A stretch of 53,840 nucleotides of DNA. It comes from a bacterium (GTDB taxonomy: Bacteria; Sysuimicrobiota; Sysuimicrobiia; Sysuimicrobiales; Segetimicrobiaceae). Below, one piece after another: positions 1 to 6,579 of this stretch. Each line of letters starts with the position of its first letter. The first letter of the stretch is position 1. Location of the stretch: positions 1 through 53,840 of the forward strand of contig DASYZR010000163.1 of the NCBI GenBank assembly GCA_035945995.1, given 5' to 3'. The position numbers were made by a program, and so were the translations under genes. The notes below the pieces were generated by a model. The model was given only the letters and a program-made list of their open reading frames with translations, did no database searches and was not told the DNA's origin.

Positions 1-754
1 GCACGACGCCGAGTCCCAGGCCCCCGGCGATCGCCCCGAAGAACGAGCCCATCCCGCCCAACGCGAATGCGACGAAGCCGAGGTTGGTGAAGAAGCGCCC
101 GGTATCGAACGCGATCGAGGTGACCGGTCCCAGCACCTCGCCGCCGATCGCGCCGATTGCCGCACCGACGGCGAACGCGAAGAGCGTCATCCCCGAGACC
201 TGGACGCCCATGAGGCTGGCCGCGACCGGGTTCTCCGCGCAGGCGCGGAGCGCCTTGCCGAAGGCCGTCCGCGCCAGCACGTACCACAGCGCCGCGACGA
301 TGAGGCCGGAGATGCCGACGATCCAGAATGCCTGCGTCGGGACACCGACGCCGCCCACGATCACCGGCCGCTCGCCCGAAAACGCCGGAATCGAGTAAGG
401 CTGGCTGCCCCAGATGAGCAGGCTCGCGCCCTCGAAGAACGTGAGGAGCCCGACGAGCAGAATGAGCATGCCGCCCACCGCGAGGTGCGCCCGCGCTGGC
501 CGGACGACGAACCGTTCCATCGCGGCGCCGATCAGCGCGGCCGCGCCCGCCGCGCCGGCGGCCGCGGCCGCCGGCGGCCAATGGCCCTGCGTCTCGAGCG
601 AGTACATCCCCAGCGCCCCGAGCACGACGAACGCACCCTGTGCAAGGTTCGGGACGCCCATGACGTTGTAGACGAGCGTAAACCCGAGGGCAACCAGGGC
701 GAAGACGCTGCCCGCCAGCAGGCCGCCGACGGCGATCTCAGCGGCTTCCCGCAC
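1..754 (-). CDS. LivH-like branched-chain amino acid ABC transporter permease (partial)
   Basis: Reading the minus strand from a GTG at 754 gives 251 codons without a stop, running off the window edge. The protein opens with a hydrophobic stretch followed by the LivH-type sequence GFTLVYNVMGVPNLAQGAF, then alternating membrane segments and a loop ENPVAASLMGVQV typical of the permease family that imports branched-chain amino acids or related amides. AAGGA lies 10 nt before the GTG, which supports this start. It is the inner-membrane channel of an HAAT-family importer; its partner genes must lie to the left of the window. The upstream intergenic region has been hit by the 913-8844 insertion, which may have separated this gene from its original promoter or neighbours. 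Family assignment is firm; the substrate is not. Confidence 0.85.
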   Translation of the reverse strand, partial: MREAAEIAVGGLLAGSVFALVALGFTLVYNVMGVPNLAQGAFVVLGALGMYSLETQGHWPPAAAAAGAAGAAALIGAAMERFVVRPARAHLAVGGMLILLVGLLTFFEGASLLIWGSQPYSIPAFSGERPVIVGGVGVPTQAFWIVGISGLIVAALWYVLARTAFGKALRACAENPVAASLMGVQVSGMTLFAFAVGAAIGAIGGEVLGPVTSIAFDTGRFFTNLGFVAFALGGMGSFFGAIAGGLGLGVV

Positions 755-907
755 TGCCGCGCCGTTCCTTCGATCGGGATGAGGGGAACGTCATGGTCCC
801 ACGCACGCCTCACGACGTTCAGGCTCGCGGCGCGATTTCCTTTCCGCGGCCCCGCGGCCCGCGTAGCGAGGCGCCGGCGTCCGGCGCGGGTCCGCCGGCG
901 AGGGAAC

Positions 908-912
908 CCCCG
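908..912. repeat. Left target site duplication of the 7.9-kb element
   Basis: CCCCG sits directly before the left terminal TG of the element and is repeated directly after the right terminal CA at 8845-8849. A 5-bp duplication is within the range made by IS21-family transposition. Confidence 0.75.
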
Positions 913-939
913 TGTAGGTTTCTCACGATAGTTTTCAGT
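913..939. repeat. Left terminal inverted repeat (L1)
   Basis: Starts TGTAG; the core TTCTCACGATAGTTTTCAGT at 920-939 is identical in inverted orientation to 8819-8838. It marks the outer boundary of the mobile element. Confidence 0.8.
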
Positions 940-973
940 GGCACCCCGTCAAAATCAAGGAAATCGAGCGGGT

Positions 974-1017
974 CACCTGAGATACTTTTCAGTGGTATTC
1001 TCAAGATAGTTTTCAGT
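974..1017. repeat. Two internal copies of the left-end repeat (L2, L3)
   Basis: The copy at 981-993 (GATACTTTTCAGT) matches 12 of 13 positions of the core's 3' part. The copy at 998-1017 (TTCTCAAGATAGTTTTCAGT) matches the 20-bp terminal core at 19 of 20. Both have the same orientation as the outer left repeat. Arrays like this are usual transposase-binding sites at IS21-type left ends. Confidence 0.7.
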
Positions 1018-1069
1018 TTCTACGTCGAACGACCGTGCGGTAGTGTGGCCGCGCCCAAAGGTGTGTCCC

Positions 1070-2662
1070 ATGACGACGCCTTGGATCGAGGTCCTCCGCA
1101 ACGCCACCGTGGGGGCATTCCAGGGGCCAAACGGGGATTACCCATCCGTACTCGACGTGCTCGACGGGCTGACCGCCGTGCAGGCATCTTGGAAACAGTC
1201 CCTGTACCGGCATTCGATTTGGCAGATCGTCGATCATCTCGCCAAGAGCAAGGAATGGGAGCGCCGAGTCATCCTCGGCGAGCGGCCACCGGCACCGACC
1301 TGGGAGGATCCCGGCGGCGACGATGCCGCATGGCTGGCGGCCATTGTGCGGCTTCGAGGTGCGCAGGGACAGCTATTGGAAACGATCGACCGCTTGGCCG
1401 AGGACGAGTTGTGGAAACGCCCGCCGACGCAGACAGGATGGCCGGTCGTTAACCTGGTCCTCAACAAGGCAGCCCATGACGCGTACCACGCCGGCCAAAT
1501 CCGCCACCTGCGGGCACTTCAAGAGAATCTGAACGATGAGATGGTGACTCGTCTAGTCAGGCAGCGCGCAATGCCAACAGGACCTATTGAGGCGACGGTT
1601 CGCGCCGTACGGAGAGAGCACTTTCTTCCCGGGGTAGCGTTGGAGGCCGTTTACAGCGGCGAGGCGGTAATCACGCGGCGAGGGCCCGAGGGGATCCCGA
1701 TCAGCTCATCCAGCATGCCCGAGATCATGGCGCTAATGTTGCAGCAACTCGACGTGCAGCCCGGGCACCGCGTCCTCGAGGTTGGCGCCGGAACCGGATA
1801 TAATGCGGCGCTCTTGGGCGTCCTGGCAGGGCCGGCCGGCGACGTGACGACTGTCGATATCGACGCGGCAATCGTTCAAGAGGCACGACAGCGCCTTGAT
1901 GCTTCAGGCCACCCGGTTGTTCGCACTGTGACCGCCGACGGCTGGCTTGGCGTGCCGGAATACGCACCCTTCGACCGGATCGAGGTGACGGTCGGCGTGT
2001 CGGACCTGTCGCCCGCATGGGTGACCCAGCTCAAAGACGGTGGCCGGCTCGTCGTCCCGCTGTGGCTCGCGCGGGGCCAGGAAGTGGCGGTCGCCTTTCA
2101 TAACCGCGCGGGTTGCCTGCGGAGTGTCGCTGTCATACTCTGTGGCTTCATGCGCCTGCGCGGTCCGCACGCCGGACCCGAAACCTTCGTCACGGTGCGC
2201 GATTGGTTCATTCCGTTGGAGGAACCTGATCCAGTGCGGTTGGCGGCGCTCGAGACTGTTCTCGCATGCGAGCCGCGCGTCGAGCCGGCTCCGCCTGGAC
2301 TGCAGGGCTGGTGGGCCCGCCTGCTGCTCGAGGAGCCCCGCGCCATTACTTTAGGCCGCAAAGGTGAGTGGCGAAAGAACGGGTGCGGCATTTTGGAGGT
2401 TGGCGAACGGCCAGGTCTCGCGTTCGTCACCGCGAGGACGTGGGATCATCAACTCTACACGTTCGGAAGCGATGCCGCCCGCGCCATGCTTCTTGAGAGG
2501 TTGGTGGGCATCCGACCCCTCGACGTTCGTGATCTAACCATCGAGGCGATTGCTGCGACGGCGCCGCAACCGCAGGATGGCATGGTGCTTCGCCGGCGGA
2601 ATTTCCAGTTCGTACTCCGAGAGCGCGGAGCCACCGACAGGCAGGGGTGCTTTACGATCTAG
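1070..2662 (+). CDS. DinB-like domain fused to protein-L-isoaspartate methyltransferase-like domain
   Basis: A protein of about 530 residues with two recognisable parts. Residues about 5-155 resemble a DinB/YfiT four-helix bundle, with candidate metal ligands H56 (VDHLA) and H136/H140 (HDAYHAGQ). From about residue 165 it resembles PCMT/FxLD-type methyltransferases: a PISSSSMPEIMALML stretch takes the place of the Pcm substrate motif, followed by the SAM-binding motif VLEVGAGTGYN at about 235-245. About 200 further residues follow the Rossmann core. The ATG at 1070 has AAGG nine bases upstream and is preferred over an in-frame GTG at 1043. It is the first cargo gene of the mobile element and faces two decayed acetyltransferases; its stop overlaps the end of one of them. 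A role in thiol or methyl transfer, repair of damaged protein or peptide modification is possible; none is shown. Confidence 0.75.
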   Translation: MTTPWIEVLRNATVGAFQGPNGDYPSVLDVLDGLTAVQASWKQSLYRHSIWQIVDHLAKSKEWERRVILGERPPAPTWEDPGGDDAAWLAAIVRLRGAQGQLLETIDRLAEDELWKRPPTQTGWPVVNLVLNKAAHDAYHAGQIRHLRALQENLNDEMVTRLVRQRAMPTGPIEATVRAVRREHFLPGVALEAVYSGEAVITRRGPEGIPISSSSMPEIMALMLQQLDVQPGHRVLEVGAGTGYNAALLGVLAGPAGDVTTVDIDAAIVQEARQRLDASGHPVVRTVTADGWLGVPEYAPFDRIEVTVGVSDLSPAWVTQLKDGGRLVVPLWLARGQEVAVAFHNRAGCLRSVAVILCGFMRLRGPHAGPETFVTVRDWFIPLEEPDPVRLAALETVLACEPRVEPAPPGLQGWWARLLLEEPRAITLGRKGEWRKNGCGILEVGERPGLAFVTARTWDHQLYTFGSDAARAMLLERLVGIRPLDVRDLTIEAIAATAPQPQDGMVLRRRNFQFVLRERGATDRQGCFTI

Positions 2663-2916
2663 GGCCTAGTGATGGGGGACCCGTCGCCCGCGAGCGTCAG
2701 CACCCAGGCCATGCGCTCTCCGGACCGGCGCATCTCCTGGCACTGGCGAAGAAACTCGTTTACCTCGTCAACCGCGTAGTCCGGGCCCCACGTCAAGTAT
2801 CGGACGACGTCGGCGTCCTGCGCCCACCGCTCGAAGATCGCCGGCCCATCGTCCATCGTCGGTGCGCGCAGCACAAGCCGCGCGGTCTGGATGCGGTCGG
2901 GGAACGACAAGGTCAT
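2659..2916 (-). pseudogene. Truncated GNAT (RimJ/RimL-type) N-acetyltransferase
   Basis: An 85-codon frame starting at ATG 2916 (AAGGG eight bases upstream) reads as the N-terminal half of a GNAT acetyltransferase: IQTARLVLRAPTMDD, then an acidic helix region. GNAT proteins of this type are usually about 170-180 residues with the acetyl-CoA loop in the second half. That half is missing here, and the frame closes at the stop of the convergent DinB-methyltransferase gene. The truncation therefore looks like a recombination junction. ATGA overlap couples it to the preceding acetyltransferase remnant. Probably inactive. Confidence 0.6.
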
Positions 2917-3339
2917 CCGGCGGCCCTTTGGGACGAACTCCAGTCGGCCCGGTTGAGCGCGTACCATACAACATCCCGCGGGACGTGCAGCCGGCGGTCG
3001 ATCACCGCCACGGTACCTTGGTAGGTCAAGCCGCACTTCTCCATCACGCGGCGTGACGCGGTGTGGTAGGGCACCGTGATTGCGATGAGCCGCTCAAGCC
3101 CAAGACCCTCGAACGCTTGCCGGATGACGGCGCGCAGCCCAGGCGCCAAACCCGCGTTCGTCCCAGAGCCGAAGAATCCGCGCGTGAGCCTGTTTCGCCT
3201 CCTCGTAGGACAGCGGTCCATACTCGTGCGTGATGTAACGCATGACGTCGGGATCAGCAAGCAGGCGCGCATACTCGTCCAGATCGGTGGGCCGCCAAGG
3301 GTACAGCACAAGACGAGCGGTCTCGATCTCACGAGTCAT
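2913..3339 (-). pseudogene. GNAT N-acetyltransferase with internal deletion and frameshift
   Basis: The 5' part from ATG 3339 reads METARLVLYPW-like (IETARLVLYPWRPTDLDEY) up to RGFGAWA, typical of a RimJ-type acetyltransferase N-terminus. The C-terminal half continues in a different frame with LRAVIRQAFEGLGLERLIAI and ASRRVMEKCGLTYQGTV, the conserved C-terminal signature. The middle strands carrying the acetyl-CoA pyrophosphate loop (about 50 residues) are absent and the two parts are out of frame, so this is a decayed gene. Its start overlaps the stop of the DUF120 gene (ATGA), so it was once a translationally coupled operon member. Confidence 0.65.
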
Positions 3340-3734
3340 CGAAAATCATCCCAGTCGACTACTGAGAACGAGATTTTGTCGCCATCGCTCAGGCCGAGAA
3401 GTGGCCTAAGCTGAATCCCCGCGACCAACTCGACTTGGTCCGCGGGGTATCCGGGTTCGTCAGCCTGAAACGCCAACCCTCGGTAGCGGTCGGCGATGAG
3501 GGCGCGGATGAGGAAATAGCCAGCTTGACCAATCTGCTGATGCCACTGCGGGCTGATTTCCGCTGCGGCGAGGTAGCGCCAGTTTGGGCCCCGCGTAGCC
3601 GGCTCGGAGAGGCGCACGTTAAGCGTACCGGGGACGATCGGACAGCCGGCTGCTGCCTGCAGTCGTTCGATGATCGCGGAGTCGGTCATGCGTGGCACTG
3701 CGAGTCCGCGGCCTGGCTTCACAACCCCGGTCAT
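3336..3734 (-). CDS. DUF120 / CTP-dependent riboflavin kinase-like protein
   Basis: A small protein (132 residues from ATG 3734; an in-frame GTG at 3746 is an alternative). It shows the glycine-rich start GVVKPGRGLA, the PGTLNVRL motif near the N-terminal third, and a C-terminal VELVAGIQLRPLLGLSDGDK segment. All three are hallmarks of the cradle-loop-barrel DUF120 family, whose archaeal members make FMN from riboflavin using CTP. In archaea the domain is often fused to an HTH; here it stands alone. It heads a minus-strand operon whose two downstream acetyltransferases are decayed. Function as a riboflavin kinase is inferred from family only. Confidence 0.65.
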   Translation of the reverse strand: MTGVVKPGRGLAVPRMTDSAIIERLQAAAGCPIVPGTLNVRLSEPATRGPNWRYLAAAEISPQWHQQIGQAGYFLIRALIADRYRGLAFQADEPGYPADQVELVAGIQLRPLLGLSDGDKISFSVVDWDDFR

Positions 3735-4227
3735 GACTGCACCCACACCACGATTCTACCGGTAAAGGCGAACCGGAGCAGTCCGATTGCTGACTAAGGT
3801 ATTGTGCCAGCTCGCCGACCTACGTCCTCGGGGAAGGGAATACGATCAAGCGTACGCTGAAAAGTACCTTAATCGAAGGTGATCGCCGATTCCGAAGGGA
3901 ACGCGGTCACCATTCCGGGATGATCCCGGTCAGCCATCGGAGTGAAGCGACACAGATTTTGTGATTGTGGAAGAAGTGATCGGATTCGTCAAGAGAAAAT
4001 CCGGAGCGCAGCGGAGGAAGAATGCCGCAGCCGAGGAAAGGGGCGCGGGGAAAGGACGGCACGTCCTGTCCCCGCCTCAGCGCACAGAGACCCCGGAGCG
4101 CGAAGAGCGCTCCGGCACCAAAGATAATCCGGATTGCCGACGATGCACCCGAGGCGACGCTGCGCCACCTTCCCCAAAATGCATTGCACCGGCGGCGCGG
4201 GAGAATAGTAGCGAGGGAGGGATTCCC
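3735..4227. other. Gene-free stretch inside the element with one internal end repeat
   Basis: Between the DUF120 gene and the oxidoreductase I find no convincing gene. The one clear feature is a 27-bp repeat at 3844-3870 that recurs at 6429-6455. Several frames stay open here but lack homology signals and a plausible ribosome binding site. The stretch is probably junk left by successive insertions plus the promoter region of the oxidoreductase. Confidence 0.5.
3844..3870. repeat. Internal copy of the element end repeat (right-end orientation)
   Basis: GATCAAGCGTACGCTGAAAA followed by GTACCTT; identical at 26 of 27 positions to 6429-6455. The CTGAAAA core has the same orientation as the outer right end at 8819. 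It lies between two cargo blocks. Confidence 0.7.
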
Positions 4228-5160
4228 GTGAAAGCAGTCAGGACTCACGGCCGGGGCGGGCCGGAGCAGTTGTTTTTCGAGGATGCACCGGTGCCGGTGG
4301 TTCGGCCTGGGGATGTGCTGGTACGGGTACGCGCGACGGGCATCACGCCCGCAGAACTGACTTGGGATGAAACCTATCAGAGCGCCGATGGCACGCCGCG
4401 GATTCCAGGCATTCCGGGACACGAGCCATCAGGCGTGGTAGAGGAGACGGCACCCGATATCACGGATTTTCGGGCGGGCGACGAGATATATGGCCTGGCT
4501 GATTTTCCACGGGACGGGGCGGCCGCCGAGTTCGCGGCAGTGCGTGCGGCGAACCTCGCGTTAAAGCCACGCAGCATCCCACACGTGCAGGCGGCGGCAC
4601 TGCCGCTTTCGGCGCTGACCGCCTGGCAGGCGCTCTTCGAACACGCGCATCTCGCTGTGGGGCAAGCCGTGCTGATCCACGGAGGCGCCGGCGGGGTGGG
4701 AACGTTGGCAGTGCAACTGGCACGGTGGCGAGGGGCCCACGTACTAGCCACGGCATCTGCGCGCGACACGGCGCTCGTGCGCAGTCTGGGGGCTGACGAC
4801 GTGATCGACTACCACGCTACGCGTTTCGAAGACATTCTGCGAGACATCGATGTAGTGCTGGACACGATCGGCGGCGAGACGCGGGAGCGTTCCTGGCGCG
4901 TGCTGCGGAAGGGCGGTGTGCTAGTGACAACGGTCTCCGCGATTCCGGCTGATGTCGCCGAGCAGCACAGCGTGCGCGGTGTGTTTTTCATTGTTAGCGG
5001 AAATCGAAAGCAGCTTGATCAAATCACCGGACTCGTGGACACCGGGAAGCTGAAGCCGGTATTATCCGAGGTGCTTCCGCTTGCCCGCGCACGCGAAGCG
5101 TTCGAGCACGGTGCTGCAGGCCACACTCCAGGCAAAATCGTGCTTCAGGTGGCTGCATAG
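4228..5160 (+). CDS. Zinc-independent MDR oxidoreductase (quinone reductase-like)
   Basis: 310 residues from GTG 4228, preceded by a GGGAGGG-type ribosome binding site. The N-terminal GroES-like domain (residues about 1-125) begins MKAVRTHGRGGPEQLFFEDA and carries the PGHEPSGVV motif. The Rossmann domain shows LIHGGAGGVGTLAVQLA, the NADPH-binding loop of quinone oxidoreductase-like MDR proteins. No structural zinc cysteine cluster is visible, as in the QOR/zeta-crystallin branch. It probably reduces quinones or enones with NADPH in the cytosol. It stands alone in the transposon cargo, with a gene-poor stretch on either side. Confidence 0.85.
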   Translation: MKAVRTHGRGGPEQLFFEDAPVPVVRPGDVLVRVRATGITPAELTWDETYQSADGTPRIPGIPGHEPSGVVEETAPDITDFRAGDEIYGLADFPRDGAAAEFAAVRAANLALKPRSIPHVQAAALPLSALTAWQALFEHAHLAVGQAVLIHGGAGGVGTLAVQLARWRGAHVLATASARDTALVRSLGADDVIDYHATRFEDILRDIDVVLDTIGGETRERSWRVLRKGGVLVTTVSAIPADVAEQHSVRGVFFIVSGNRKQLDQITGLVDTGKLKPVLSEVLPLARAREAFEHGAAGHTPGKIVLQVAA

Positions 5161-5438
5161 CCGCGTATTAACCGTCGTGAGACGGTATCATCCTGACCAC
5201 GAAAGGATAAGTATGCATAGATATCTTTGGTTTCGTCTTCGTAGCTCTTGACGATCGAAATTCGGATCAGCGGCATAAAGCATACGGGAGTCTGTAAAAA
5301 TCCCTCGCGAAGTCGTTTCACTGTATTATGATGGCAATCTTTTACAGTCAAGAAGAAAAGGAATCTTTTCTAAAGAAGTGGCAAAATAACATAGCTGATT
5401 AACGTGTAACCATTATCCTCCAGCCGAAAATACGATTT
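5161..5438. other. AT-rich gene-free block
   Basis: A stretch clearly richer in A+T than anything else in the window, with runs such as TCTGTAAAAATCC and TTTTCTAAAGAAG. A 68-codon minus-strand frame (5145-5351) would start at TTG without a ribosome binding site and has no recognisable motif, so I do not call it. The composition suggests DNA from a different source than the flanking cargo. Confidence 0.5.
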
Positions 5439-6047
5439 ATGACGGCGGCGTCGGCGGGCCTCATCATGTTCGGCTACCTGATCGGGGCGGTGCCGACGGG
5501 GTTGGTGCTCGTGCGCCTCTTGTCCGGGGCCGACATACGCGAGCACGGCAGCGGCAACATCGGCGCCGCCAACGTGCTTCGGGTGGCGGGCCCCGCGGTC
5601 GCGGCCGTCGTGCTTGCCGCAGACGTCCTCAAGGGCTACCTACCCGTGTGGCTGGCGATCCGGTACGGCGGGGGGCCCTGGACGACCGTGCTGTGCGGGC
5701 TGGCCACGATCGCTGGCCACAACTGGTCGGTGCTCCTGCGCTTCGGCGGCGGCAAAGGGATCGCGACGTCGTTCGGGGTGCTGCTGGGGCTATCGCTTCC
5801 GGCCGCGCTGGTGGCCGCTGCGGTCTATGTCCTCGTCGTCGCCCTGACCCGCTACTCCTCGCTAGGCTCGCTGCTCGCAGCCGTCCCCGTGACGTCCTCC
5901 CTGTGGCGCCTCCGCGCGCCGGATGCCTACGTCGTTTTCGGCGTCGTGGCCGTCGCGTTCGCGATCTACCGGCACCGCGGCAACATCGAGCGCCTCCGCG
6001 CCGGCACGGAGCGCCGGATCACCGACCGCGAGTCCCCCACGCGCTAA
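5439..6047 (+). CDS. plsY: Glycerol-3-phosphate acyltransferase PlsY
   Basis: 202 residues, within the usual PlsY length. All three family motifs are present: HGSGNIGAANVLR near residue 36, AGHNWSVLLRFGGGKGIAT in the middle, and HRGNIERLRAGTERR near the C-terminus, with hydrophobic segments between them. PlsY transfers acyl from acyl phosphate to glycerol-3-phosphate in the inner membrane, the first step of phospholipid synthesis. No clear ribosome binding site precedes ATG 5439; an in-frame ATG nine codons downstream is an alternative start. A phospholipid gene as transposon cargo is odd: it may be an extra copy rather than the essential one. It sits beside the AT-rich block but is itself GC-rich. 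Confidence 0.9.
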   Translation: MTAASAGLIMFGYLIGAVPTGLVLVRLLSGADIREHGSGNIGAANVLRVAGPAVAAVVLAADVLKGYLPVWLAIRYGGGPWTTVLCGLATIAGHNWSVLLRFGGGKGIATSFGVLLGLSLPAALVAAAVYVLVVALTRYSSLGSLLAAVPVTSSLWRLRAPDAYVVFGVVAVAFAIYRHRGNIERLRAGTERRITDRESPTR

Positions 6048-6120
6048 CCCAAGTTCCGCAGTTGAGGCACCACTGAAAGAATTTTAGGCCATTGAATCGG
6101 AAATCCGGACTTAATAGTTC

Positions 6121-6336
6121 CTAGGCGCAGATCTCCGACGGGAACCGGCTGCAGATGTCCACCCACCGGAGACGCAGCAACTCGATGGTGGAGTAGTGCC
6201 TCCGTGGCTGTAACAACTCGACGTGGTGCCTCTGCGGCAGAATTTGATTTGTCCCCGTGAAGTTTGCGATGGCCGCGATGGCGATGAGGAGCAATCCTGC
6301 GGCAGCGAGCCTGATCAAAACCTCGCGGGTTCTCAT
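6121..6336 (-). CDS. Small hypothetical protein with N-terminal membrane segment
   Basis: 71 codons starting at ATG 6336, with GGAGG placed eight bases upstream, a strong ribosome binding site. Residues about 6-26 form one hydrophobic segment (VLIRLAAAGLLLIAIAAIA) followed by a polar, arginine-rich tail. This could be a single-pass membrane peptide or a signal-anchored one. No family recognised. It lies between plsY and the internal end repeats of the element. Confidence 0.4.
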   Translation of the reverse strand: MRTREVLIRLAAAGLLLIAIAAIANFTGTNQILPQRHHVELLQPRRHYSTIELLRLRWVDICSRFPSEICA

Positions 6337-6428
6337 GGGGATCGCCTCCGTCGATGGTCGCCGGCCTAAGCTTCGCTATATCGTCCGCCATCGTGCCCCA
6401 GTGCTCTCATGGCGGGGGCGCGGGCACC

Positions 6429-6494
6429 GATCAAACGTACGCTGAAAAGTACCTTGACGCTGTTCGCTGAACGTTCGCTGAAAACTATCTTGAT
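6429..6494. repeat. Two tandem internal copies of the element end repeat (right-end orientation)
   Basis: The first (6429-6455) is 26/27 identical to 3844-3870. The second (6472-6494, CGTTCGCTGAAAACTATCTTGA core) shares 16 bp, CTGAAAACTATCTTGA, in inverted orientation with the left-end copy at 1001-1016. Two spaced copies are what an IS21-type right end would look like, so this may be the fossil right end of an older or related element. Confidence 0.65.
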
Positions 6495-6531
6495 GTCATA
6501 AGAGCGTTGGCTTCCGATCCAGGGTAGGGTA

Positions 6532-6554
6532 GGCTGGCTCTCAAAGGGCCAGCC
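6532..6554 (+). ncRNA. Hairpin upstream of IS110 transposase, possible part of a bridge RNA
   Basis: GGCTGGC (6532-6538) pairs perfectly with GCCAGCC (6548-6554) around a 9-nt loop, within the non-coding left end just before the transposase. IS110-group elements encode their bridge RNA in this place. One hairpin is not proof, and the loop has not been matched to target or donor. Confidence 0.3.
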
Positions 6555-6579
6555 GAGACGATCCGGGGGAGGCTGAGGC

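Noticed and set aside
3907-4422. A 171-codon minus-strand frame in the mobile cargo
   Set aside because: No motif and no good ribosome binding site, and it runs into the oxidoreductase coding sequence.
5145-5351. A 68-codon minus-strand frame in the AT-rich block
   Set aside because: TTG start without a ribosome binding site, no family signature, and it overlaps the end of the oxidoreductase gene.
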